Below, one piece after another: positions 8,159 through 14,750 of a stretch of 25,379 bases of DNA. The notes below the pieces were generated by a model. That model worked only from the letters and a program-made list of their open reading frames with translations. It was not told where the DNA came from and made no database searches. Location: positions 1 through 25,379 of the forward strand of contig CALBGO010000093.1 of assembly GCA_937894585.1 (NCBI GenBank). The letters run 5' to 3'. Position 1 is the stretch's first letter. The number at the start of each line of letters is the position of its first letter. Source of the stretch: an uncultured Eubacterium sp. (lineage in GTDB: Bacteria; Bacillota; Clostridia; Peptostreptococcales; Anaerovoracaceae). The position numbers were made by a program, and so were the translations under genes.

Positions 8159-8485
8159 ATGTCGGAGGTAGATTATGAATATGGCTATGTTATGGATATC
8201 AATCATTTCAAATGGCTGAATGAGGATTATAATTATGCCAACTTAGATGAGCTTGCATCATATTTAATATACCTACAAACATATCTGAACGATACTTCTG
8301 CCCATAATATGAAAGAAATCAAGGCTGCCTTAATAGATTTATGCAGTGAATGGCAAGAAATGCACTTAAGCAGAGCCATTGTAAATGATACCTATAATTT
8401 TCAAACAGACCCTCAGAACCTATCAAAAGTTTTAACGGAATTCAATGATTATTGCCATAACTGTATAGACAAAAAAAGTCAATAA
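8159..8485 (+). CDS. Hypothetical orphan protein, AT-rich
   Basis: I do not recognise this 108-residue protein. It is predicted mostly helical, acidic and soluble, rich in Asn, Tyr and Asp. It has no signal peptide, no membrane segment and no metal motif; cysteines are few. The DNA is clearly more AT-rich than the neighbours, which suggests a recent arrival. A good promoter lies just upstream, but the start is puzzling. ATG 8159 has no Shine-Dalgarno, whereas GGAGG at 8164-8168 is placed for an out-of-frame ATG at 8175 that opens only 14 codons. Either ATG 8159 is used from a short leader, or a small indel has broken the 5' end. The size would suit an immunity protein or antitoxin, but nothing here shows that. 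Confidence 0.5.
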   Translation: MSEVDYEYGYVMDINHFKWLNEDYNYANLDELASYLIYLQTYLNDTSAHNMKEIKAALIDLCSEWQEMHLSRAIVNDTYNFQTDPQNLSKVLTEFNDYCHNCIDKKSQ

Positions 8486-8555
8486 CCAGCCGTTTGTTTC
8501 CTCAGGCCATAGAAGCGCCGGCTCCTACCGGTCTCTAAGATACTTTGAATATTTG

Positions 8556-8621
8556 CTATTGCATAATATTCGCGGCAGTATACCCTGAATAAACCATGTG
8601 TTTTATTTCGTTCTTCATCAT
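8556..8621 (-). CDS. Candidate 21-residue peptide with strong ribosome binding site
   Basis: The minus strand reads AGGAGG (8628-8633), six bases, then tandem ATGs, an ideal initiation site. The frame begins MMKNEIKHMV, ends YTAANIMQ and stops at 8556-8558. The peptide is slightly basic and has no membrane segment. It resembles the first helix of C_GCAxxG_C_C-type redox proteins (SGYNCAQ-like), with the cysteine replaced, so it could be the broken start of such a gene; this is weak. The ribosome binding site is part of a hairpin (8623-8688), which implies translational control or a chance terminator arm. Confidence 0.35.
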   Translation of the reverse strand: MMKNEIKHMVYSGYTAANIMQ

Positions 8622-8622
8622 C

Positions 8623-8688
8623 AAAAACCTCCTGTTGCTTCTAAGTGATGCGGCCGCCAAACCAACATCATTGCAACACGGAGGTTTT
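8623..8688. promoter_or_regulatory. Long hairpin occluding the small ORF's ribosome binding site
   Basis: AAAACCTCCTGTTGC (8624-8638) pairs with 8673-8688 with only one bulged base. The 34-base loop contains an inner TGATG/CATCA stem. Read on the minus strand, the left-coming arm supplies CCTCC that would pair with the AGGAGG of the 21-codon ORF. Read on the plus strand the hairpin ends in TTTTAT and could be a weak terminator for the orphan gene. Confidence 0.55.
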
Positions 8689-8993
8689 ATATTCATATAC
8701 TAAAGTTTCCTTGTTTACCACCGGTAACCCTGTGATTTATTACCGCTGAAGCACCAAAAAAATCTCCGCCGTATCTAAGATTTACAGGCTGAAACAGTTC
8801 TGACAAAGGCGAAAGCCAAAGACTTTTCTCCGAATCGGTACCTTCGCCCGATGGGACAAAGCCCGTTTTTCCTCTTTCGATGAAAGCTTACGCCTGACTG
8901 CGATACGGAATTTATACTGCGCGGCTGTAAAACGATTCAATTGGCAAAATCCATATGGCAGATAAGTCATTGATATGATTCGTACAAACCGGC

Positions 8994-10562
8994 TTATATC
9001 CGGTATTTCCCGATGATTTTTTCTGCAATTTTAATGCCGTCGCAGGCGGCGCTCATAATGCCTCCCGCATAACCTGTGCCTTCCCCTGCAGGATAAAGGC
9101 CTCCGAAGGTTCCTTCCATCTGTTCATTTCTCGCAAAGCGAACAGGGGAAGAGCTTCTTGTTTCCACCGCAGTCATCACCGCATCGTCTCGGTCAAATCC
9201 GGATAATTTTCTTCCCAGGCGGGGCATTGCTTCTCTCATTGCTTCCACAGCAAAATCCGGCAGACAGCCGATTACCGCTTCCGCATCTTCTGCGCCGTCC
9301 CGAAAAGCCGCCCAGGTGGTTTTCGGCGCTTTGTAGTTTCCTCCTCCGAGAGAAAATGCCAGCTTTTCATATTTTTCCTGGAACTCTACTCCTGCCAGCG
9401 GATGGGGCGATCCGAAGTCTTCGCAGCGTACATCAACCAGAAGCGCGCTGTTTGCGATACCGCTGTTTCTTGCCCTGTTGCTCATACCGTTGGTTACCAC
9501 ACCGCCTTCCTGAGACGAAGCAGTCACCACTTCTCCGCCGGGACACATACAGAAAGTATAAACGCCCCTCCCGTTTTCGCAGTGATAGGAAAGCTTATAG
9601 TCAGCAGGCGGAAGTCCTTTGGTTTTTCCGTACTGAGCTTCATCAATCATCTGCTGCGGATGCTCGATTCTCACGCCGATAGAAAACGGCTTCTGCTGCA
9701 TCTTAACACCTCGATTCAGAAGATATCTGAAAGTATCTCTTGCACTGTGACCGATGGCAAGAACCAGATTTTCTGTAAAAATTTCTTCACGACCTTCGCC
9801 GCTTTCCACGATAACGGACTTAATATGCTTTTTACTTGTATTCAGCTCCGCAAATTTAGTATGAAAGCGAACCTCTCCGCCGCAGCGGATAATCTCGTGC
9901 CTGATGCTTTTCACCACGGTTCGCAGCACATCCGTCCCGATATGGGGCTTCTGCTTATACATAATATCCGGGTCAGCACCGGCTCTGACAAACTCTTCCA
10001 GGACTTTTCGAATTCGCGGATCTTTGATTCCCGTTGTCAGTTTTCCGTCAGAAAAAGTTCCTGCGCCCCCTTCACCGAACTGAACATTGGACTCAGTATC
10101 CAGAATTCCTTCTTTCCAAAATTTTTCTACATCATTTACCCGTTCTTCAATAGGCGCCCCTCGTTCAATTACAATCGGTTTATAACCCCGCCTTGCCAAA
10201 GTCAGCGCTGTAAACATACCGCATGGACCGAATCCGACAATAACCGGCCGGTTCATCATAGGCTCCGTACCGGACCCCGGCTCAATATATCGCACATCCG
10301 GCGCTTCTTCAATATGAAGCCTCGGATTCAGAGGAATTCTGACATAATCTTTTGGTCTCTGTCTTCTGACAATATGAAAGTCCACCGTATACACCAGTTT
10401 AATATCATTTTTGTCCCGTGCGTCTATTGACTCTCTGACAATTTCCATATCGGAAAGAATATAATCTCTGTTTCCCAGCTTTTTCAGTATTTTTTTTGCA
10501 ATATCATTTTTATTTTCGTTTACACCGATCCGCACCTGATGCATTCTGTATCTGCTGTTCAT
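8994..10562 (-). CDS. FAD-dependent dehydrogenase, COG2509-like
   Basis: This 522-residue cytoplasmic flavoprotein belongs to a widespread, poorly characterised family (COG2509). A roughly 100-residue N-terminal alpha/beta domain precedes the FAD-binding Rossmann motif VIVGFGPCGMF (GFGPCG at 110-115), with the acidic residue of VIERG following. The motif QFGEGGAGTFSDGKLTTG and the C-terminal FAD motif FGGLYPAGEGTGYAGGI are typical of the family. The reaction is unknown. The start ATG 10560-10562 follows AAAGGAG. Its ATG overlaps the TGA of the upstream flavoprotein (ATGA), indicating translational coupling. An open-frame start 13 codons upstream lies inside that gene and is rejected. Downstream, an ACCGG/CCGGT stem (8988-9004) overlaps the stop codon and may be a weak terminator. 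Confidence 0.88.
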   Translation of the reverse strand: MNSRYRMHQVRIGVNENKNDIAKKILKKLGNRDYILSDMEIVRESIDARDKNDIKLVYTVDFHIVRRQRPKDYVRIPLNPRLHIEEAPDVRYIEPGSGTEPMMNRPVIVGFGPCGMFTALTLARRGYKPIVIERGAPIEERVNDVEKFWKEGILDTESNVQFGEGGAGTFSDGKLTTGIKDPRIRKVLEEFVRAGADPDIMYKQKPHIGTDVLRTVVKSIRHEIIRCGGEVRFHTKFAELNTSKKHIKSVIVESGEGREEIFTENLVLAIGHSARDTFRYLLNRGVKMQQKPFSIGVRIEHPQQMIDEAQYGKTKGLPPADYKLSYHCENGRGVYTFCMCPGGEVVTASSQEGGVVTNGMSNRARNSGIANSALLVDVRCEDFGSPHPLAGVEFQEKYEKLAFSLGGGNYKAPKTTWAAFRDGAEDAEAVIGCLPDFAVEAMREAMPRLGRKLSGFDRDDAVMTAVETRSSSPVRFARNEQMEGTFGGLYPAGEGTGYAGGIMSAACDGIKIAEKIIGKYRI

Positions 10563-11695
10563 CTTGCCATCTCCTTTCCTGCTTTTATGCCGGTTTCCCA
10601 CGCATGCTGCAGATTAAAACCGCCGCAGGGACCGTCGTAGTCCAAAACTTCTCCCGCAAAGTAAAGACCCGGCACCAGTTTTGATTCCATAGTCGTGTCC
10701 GAAACTTCCGAAAGACACACTCCTCCCCGGGTTGCCTGAGCATAATCCCATCCCCGCACGCCGGAAGGAGAAAGAGGAAAGGCTTTCAGAAATTGTGCCA
10801 TTTTTTCTGTATTGCATCCTGCCTTCTGCTCCATCAGCTCAGCAAGAGGTCTTCGCACCAGAAACCGAAGTAGCTCGCCCTTTTCAAAGCCCCATACCTT
10901 CCGTTCTTCCAAAATCGGCTTTATATCTTCGGTCTCCGGAAAAAAATCAACAAGAATTCTATAATCGTCAAATCCATTTTCAAAAGTTTTCCCCTCCGGA
11001 ATCATCAGATAACGCGACAGATTGAAGATACAAATGCCTGAAATGCCGCTTTCTGTAAACTGAATTTCCCCTGTTTCCGAAAAAATCGGTTTTTCAAGGT
11101 AAGTCAGGGTAACCTTTCCTTTTACTCGAATTCCCGACAGCTGTTTCAAATCTTCTTTTAAGTTTACGGCAGTCAGAACAGGTACCGGTTTGTTCACCTT
11201 ATGTCCGAAACGCCTTGCAAAGCGAAATCCGTCGCCGGTCGTTCCAAAGGCAGAACCCGCCTTTCCGCCGCAGGCAATGAGCACTTTTCCCGCGGTAATG
11301 CTTTTGTTCCCCAGCTCTACCGTAAAAGTGCCGTCCCGGTTTTTCTCCACAGCCGAAACTTCAGCCAGCGTCTCTGTTTTTACCCCCAAAGATCTGAGTC
11401 TTGTATCCAGTGCATCTCGAACCGCTCTGGCTTCTTCCGTATAAGGATACAGTCTTCCCTCAGCATCTGTTCTCGTCAAAATCCCCAAATGTCTGAAAAA
11501 CTCCAAAGTCGTTTCTACACCCGGACAAGCCTGATTGGACAGATTGCACTTTCCGTTACCTGAAGCCAGAATTTTCTTTCCCGTCTGATTCTTTTTTTCA
11601 AAAATTATAATATCAAGTGCGGGATTGCTCTCCTTTGCGCAGATTGCCGCAGTCATCCCGGAAGCCCCGCCGCCGATAATACAAATATCTGTCAT
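10559..11695 (-). CDS. HI0933/YhiN (BaiN-like) family flavoprotein
   Basis: This 378-residue NAD(P)/FAD-dependent oxidoreductase opens with the dinucleotide motif CIIGGGASGM. The family-specific GKKILASGNGKCNLSN follows, then LIACGGKAGSAFGTTGDGF, and it ends with GLYFAGEVLDYDGPCGGFNLQHAWETG. The family is broad; one member (BaiN) acts in bile-acid 7-dehydroxylation. Nothing else here suggests bile metabolism, so I do not assign that role. The open frame runs 94 codons further upstream, but MTDICIIGGG is the family N-terminus. The ATG 11693-11695 has a weak AAAGG site. It is first in an operon with the COG2509-like gene, with stop and start overlapping. Confidence 0.88.
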   Translation of the reverse strand: MTDICIIGGGASGMTAAICAKESNPALDIIIFEKKNQTGKKILASGNGKCNLSNQACPGVETTLEFFRHLGILTRTDAEGRLYPYTEEARAVRDALDTRLRSLGVKTETLAEVSAVEKNRDGTFTVELGNKSITAGKVLIACGGKAGSAFGTTGDGFRFARRFGHKVNKPVPVLTAVNLKEDLKQLSGIRVKGKVTLTYLEKPIFSETGEIQFTESGISGICIFNLSRYLMIPEGKTFENGFDDYRILVDFFPETEDIKPILEERKVWGFEKGELLRFLVRRPLAELMEQKAGCNTEKMAQFLKAFPLSPSGVRGWDYAQATRGGVCLSEVSDTTMESKLVPGLYFAGEVLDYDGPCGGFNLQHAWETGIKAGKEMAR

Positions 11696-11888
11696 TAAAT
11701 TATGCCTTTCTATATAAAATACACACTGCCCGGCAAGCTCGCCAAACACAGTAATCCCGTCAACAGCGTTCTGCCCGCTAAATCCGGCAGCCTCACACCC
11801 TGATGAACTCGGTGAAAGCAGAAAGCCTGATACACCTTGAAAATCCGCTGTAAAAAAGTATTTCCTCCGAAAATGCAGGTTTGCGAAG

Positions 11889-11917
11889 TCTATACCAAAA
11901 TACACGAAAGCAACGAA
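11889..11917 (-). promoter_or_regulatory. Promoter of the two-flavoprotein operon
   Basis: The minus strand has TTCGTT (11912-11917), 17 bp, then TATAGA (11889-11894) preceded by TGG, an extended -10. Confidence 0.45.
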
Positions 11918-11935
11918 ATCGATATTTCCTATATA

Positions 11936-11979
11936 ATAAGAAAAGTGTGCACGGCAGGATAAAAACCCTCTATGCACAC
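11936..11979 (-). terminator. Candidate terminator after the HdeD-like gene
   Basis: GTGTGCA (11945-11951) pairs with TGCACAC (11973-11979). On the minus strand the stem is followed by TTTTCTTATTAT. The 21-base loop is long, so the call is moderate. Confidence 0.4.
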
Positions 11980-12050
11980 ATATCGCCTGCTGCGCGGCGA
12001 CACTTTACAAGGAAAACCAATAAACTTAAAAGAACCCCTTGTTTTTACGA

Positions 12051-12761
12051 TTACTTCTCAGCCCCATTCTCCTCGGAAGGTTCTGCGATTATTTCATGAA
12101 ATTCTTTGGCTACCTCGGCTTCTCTTACGGCTTTGCGCGCCTCTCTCGCTTCCTTAATCGCCTTTTTGGCTTCCTTATGAGCTTCTTTTGCAGCTTCTTC
12201 AGCCTCAGCAATCTTTTCATCTCTTGTTTTAATCAAATCCGGCTTATTGTATACAATATCAAAGCCGATTTTAATTACATTGGCTCCCTGAACCACGAAG
12301 CAAATACCCAGAATCATCAAAACCGACAGCTGCAGCATGGAGGAATTGAAAAATGTATAAATACCTACTGCCAAATTCAACCCGCTGACACACAGCGCCC
12401 AGTAAAAATCTATATTCTTTTCTCTGGTATCGGTTTCAAATGCCAAAACAGTGAAGCCGCGGATACCGGAAACAATGCTCCACATTCCGAATACGACAGG
12501 AACTGCTATGTCTGCCGCAAGACGCCCGGTCAGAACCACGACCCCCAAAATAAAAGTCGTCAATCCCTCGATGAGCACCCAATGCCCCGCATCTACATCT
12601 TCACGAATTCGCTTATATACAAAACACTCTACCAATCCGACCAAAACCAAACAGACCCCGATAGGAAATGCAAGTGAAAGAAATGATAATCCGGCATTTG
12701 CTACAGAAAATACTCCGAGCACTGTAAGCAAAATACCCGCAATTACTGTGATGATTTTCAC
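12051..12761 (-). CDS. HdeD/DUF308 family membrane protein with charged helical tail
   Basis: This 236-residue inner-membrane protein has about six hydrophobic segments in three pairs, spread over residues 1-165. It begins MKIITVIAGILLTVLGVFSV, the pattern of HdeD/DUF308 proteins, linked to acid stress in enterobacteria but undefined in Clostridia. After the last segment comes a roughly 65-residue cytoplasmic tail. The tail is rich in Ala, Lys and Glu with heptad character (EEAAKEAHKEAKKAIKEA) and probably forms a long helix or coiled coil. The start is GTG (12759-12761), eight bases after AGGAGG. A strong promoter lies at the end of the upstream stress-protein gene. Function is inferred from family only. 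Confidence 0.75.
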   Translation of the reverse strand: MKIITVIAGILLTVLGVFSVANAGLSFLSLAFPIGVCLVLVGLVECFVYKRIREDVDAGHWVLIEGLTTFILGVVVLTGRLAADIAVPVVFGMWSIVSGIRGFTVLAFETDTREKNIDFYWALCVSGLNLAVGIYTFFNSSMLQLSVLMILGICFVVQGANVIKIGFDIVYNKPDLIKTRDEKIAEAEEAAKEAHKEAKKAIKEAREARKAVREAEVAKEFHEIIAEPSEENGAEK

Positions 12762-12798
12762 TTACGATACCTCCTTGTCTTAATATATTTACAAAAAC

Positions 12799-12827
12799 AT
12801 TATACTGGTTCCCGCTTCCAAAGTCAA
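12799..12827 (-). promoter_or_regulatory. Strong promoter of the HdeD-like gene
   Basis: TTGACT (12822-12827) and TATAAT (12799-12804) on the minus strand are separated by 17 bp. The -35 overlaps the TGA stop codon of the universal-stress-like gene. Confidence 0.75.
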
Positions 12828-13207
12828 GAAACAGCAGGAACCACAATCAGCTTTGCCCGTCCGGAAAGCTTTTTCTCCAATCTGTGCAGAAATCCCGCGC
12901 CTGCTTCTCCCTCTCCCGATTCACCGACAACCACACGGTTTGCCTGATTCTTATCAGCTATTGAAATCAGCGTCCGAAGTACATCGGAAGACCGCTCTAC
13001 AGTCAGAGATGCGCCTGCTTCCTTTGCCTTCTCATAAAGAAACTCCAAAGCTTCGCCCTCCTGCGTATCTCCCAGAAGTTTTTCGTCTTCGCCTGCAACA
13101 TGTATGACAAAAAGCTGATCCTGCTCATTTTCCATCAACGCCTTGCCGCAGTCAATCAACCTCTGACAAGTCTTTTGTCTGGTGACACAGACCATAATAT
13201 TATTCAT
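12824..13207 (-). CDS. Universal stress protein-like (UspA/KdpD-Usp type)
   Basis: This 127-residue single-domain protein fits the Usp alpha/beta fold. It has an N-terminal strand MNNIMVCVT, a helix with QRLIDCGKAL, strand LFVIHVAG, then ASLTVERSSDVLRTLISIADKNQANRVVVGES. The C-terminal strand is AKLIVVPA. The N-terminal pattern (VCVTRQKTCQRLI) resembles the Usp domain of KdpD more than classical UspA. The ATP loop (GESGEGEAGAGF) is a loose version of G-2x-G-9x-G. It is probably cytoplasmic; its ligand and role are unknown. ATG 13205-13207 follows AGGGGTG. A TATACT with extended TGG upstream (around 13238) is a plausible -10. It diverges from dinB. Confidence 0.7.
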   Translation of the reverse strand: MNNIMVCVTRQKTCQRLIDCGKALMENEQDQLFVIHVAGEDEKLLGDTQEGEALEFLYEKAKEAGASLTVERSSDVLRTLISIADKNQANRVVVGESGEGEAGAGFLHRLEKKLSGRAKLIVVPAVS

Positions 13208-13413
13208 TGATTCACCCCTTATTATTTCCTCTGTTACGAATCAGTATACCATACCCATTTACCGTAATTGTGATTGTTATTTGAAAAGTACATCATACAG
13301 TTTAAGCAGGCAGCGAAAAAACAAGTCACATCAGGCGGTTTACGCCCTGTCCGTCTGCAGCACCAAAAGCAGCAGACATCCATATACCTTAACCGGCATC
13401 AAAGCAAAAGGTG

Positions 13414-13448
13414 AAGACATCGCTTCATTCTTATGGTACAATAAAACT
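13414..13448 (+). promoter_or_regulatory. dinB promoter placing transcription start at the ATG
   Basis: AAGACA (13414-13419), 17 bp, then TACAAT (13437-13442) preceded by TGG. The expected start, seven bases past the -10, falls on or next to the A of ATG 13449. No Shine-Dalgarno is present, so the mRNA may be leaderless. I see no LexA box of the Gram-positive type. Confidence 0.5.
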
Positions 13449-14660
13449 ATGAATACAGAAGACAGAGTGATTTTACATTGCGATATGAACAGCTTTTATG
13501 CTTCCGTAGAACTTTTGGACAGGCCGGACCTTGCCGATAAGCCGGTAGCTGTCTGCGGTGATCCCGACGGACGCCACGGTATTATATTGGCGAAAAACGA
13601 ACCGGCAAAAAAACTCGGTATTGTCACCGCAGAAACAGTCTGGCAGGCAAAGAAAAAATGCCCGGATCTTCAATTCGTCAGACCTCATCATGACAAATAC
13701 AAGGAATACAGCCGCAAAATCAACAAAATCTATCTGCAGTACACGGATATGGTGGAACCTTTCAGCATTGACGAATCCTGGCTTGATGTAACGGCAAGCA
13801 GAAAGCTGTTTGGCTCAGGCAGAGAAATTGCCGATACCATTCGCAAGCGAATAAAATCGGAACTTGGGCTGACCCTTTCCGTAGGGGTTTCCTACAATAA
13901 AATCTTTGCCAAAATGGGTAGCGACTACAAAAAACCTGATGCTACCACGGAAATTACCCGAAACAATTTCACCGAGCTTCTCTGGAATAAGCCGGTGGGC
14001 GAGCTATTCTTTGTAGGCTTTGCCACTGCGCAGAAGCTGCAAAGTCTGCATATTCAAACCATTGGCGATCTTGCGCGAGCAAATCCCAAAGCCCTAGGCG
14101 CCCTTCTCGGAAAACAGGGGCCTGTACTTCACCGATACGCCAACGGACTTGACGACAGCCCGGTAGCTCTCTATAACCAGCGGGAAAAGATTAAATCTGT
14201 CGGAAACGGTATTACATTCCGCAGAAATCTGAGCGGAACAGATGATATTATAACCGCGCTAACCGGTCTGTCCGATACAGTGGCAAGCCGCCTGCGCAAA
14301 TACCAGATGAAATGCTTCGGTGTAAAAGTAGATATCAAAGATCCGTCATTCAAAACAATTTCCCGCCAAAAGCAGCTGCAGGTTCCTACCAATCTGGCAT
14401 CGGAACTTCGGAAAGCCGCTTTGGAAATCATCGCAGCTTCCTGGCGGCCGCAGGACCCGATTCGCCTGCTGACTCTGACCGCAATCAATCTGACCGATGA
14501 AACCGCAGATGAACAGCTTTCGCTCTTTAACGAACCAGCCGAAAACCGTGAAAAAGCAGAAAGCATTGAACGCACGATGGACGACATACGAAAAAAGTTT
14601 GGAGACAGCTCCATCACCTTCGGTCAGATTCTGGATAATGACCTGGGAATCGATTTATAG
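13449..14660 (+). CDS. dinB: DNA polymerase IV (Y-family translesion polymerase)
   Basis: This 403-residue error-prone polymerase bypasses damaged bases. The catalytic metal ligands are in CDMNSFYASVE (Asp12, with Tyr17 at the steric-gate position) and SIDESWLDV (Asp108, Glu109). The palm motif SVGVSYNKIFAKMGSDYKKP, helix-hairpin-helix thumb and little-finger domain follow. The C-terminal region carries QLSLF (from residue 356), a canonical beta-clamp-binding motif. It is followed by a roughly 40-residue tail rather than lying at the end. The open frame extends 89 codons upstream without a start bearing a ribosome binding site. MNTEDRVILHCDMN is the family N-terminus. The gene diverges from the stress-protein gene. 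DMN instead of DMD is usual in this clostridial branch as far as I know. Confidence 0.93.
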   Translation: MNTEDRVILHCDMNSFYASVELLDRPDLADKPVAVCGDPDGRHGIILAKNEPAKKLGIVTAETVWQAKKKCPDLQFVRPHHDKYKEYSRKINKIYLQYTDMVEPFSIDESWLDVTASRKLFGSGREIADTIRKRIKSELGLTLSVGVSYNKIFAKMGSDYKKPDATTEITRNNFTELLWNKPVGELFFVGFATAQKLQSLHIQTIGDLARANPKALGALLGKQGPVLHRYANGLDDSPVALYNQREKIKSVGNGITFRRNLSGTDDIITALTGLSDTVASRLRKYQMKCFGVKVDIKDPSFKTISRQKQLQVPTNLASELRKAALEIIAASWRPQDPIRLLTLTAINLTDETADEQLSLFNEPAENREKAESIERTMDDIRKKFGDSSITFGQILDNDLGIDL

Positions 14661-14750
14661 TCGGTTCTCAAAAATATATTTCCGTTTCCTGCATTCTGCA
14701 GAAGAATTCGCTATATTGTAATCATATCAACTGTAAGGAGAACACGCTTT

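Larger units (their letters stand above)
8486..8993. other. 508-base intergenic region with structured elements
   Basis: This region separates the orphan gene from the convergent COG2509-like gene. It contains a 21-codon minus-strand ORF with a strong ribosome binding site and a long hairpin at 8623-8688. A stretch rich in short hairpins at 8780-8970 also encodes an Arg/Lys-rich minus-strand frame lacking any ribosome binding site. No tRNA or known riboswitch was recognised. Confidence 0.6.
11696..12050. other. Intergenic region with long leader of the flavoprotein operon
   Basis: There is no gene here. The minus strand holds a promoter at 11889-11917 and about 185 bases of leader. The leader contains a GGAGG not followed by a usable start and a CTGCC/GGCAG hairpin. 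The region next to 12050 holds the 3' hairpin of the HdeD-like gene. I could not match the leader to a known riboswitch. Confidence 0.5.

Noticed and set aside
8690..8760. FMN-riboswitch-like ACCGGTGGTAAAC on the minus strand
   Set aside because: Only a few bases resemble the RFN element; the other conserved arms are missing.
10559..11695. Assignment of the flavoprotein as bile-acid enzyme BaiN
   Set aside because: HI0933/YhiN proteins are widespread and no other bai gene is present.
11696..11977. 94-codon N-terminal extension of the BaiN-like protein
   Set aside because: The family begins at MTDICIIGGG; the extension overlaps the predicted promoter and the leader.
12039..12677. 212-codon plus-strand frame
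   Set aside because: Antisense to the HdeD/DUF308-like gene, which has a strong promoter and ribosome binding site.
13182..13448. N-terminal extension of DNA polymerase IV
   Set aside because: It is unlike the family and overlaps the start of the divergent gene, with no initiation signal.
13400..13448. SOS (LexA) box before dinB
   Set aside because: No match to the CGAACRNRYGTTYC pattern was found near the promoter.
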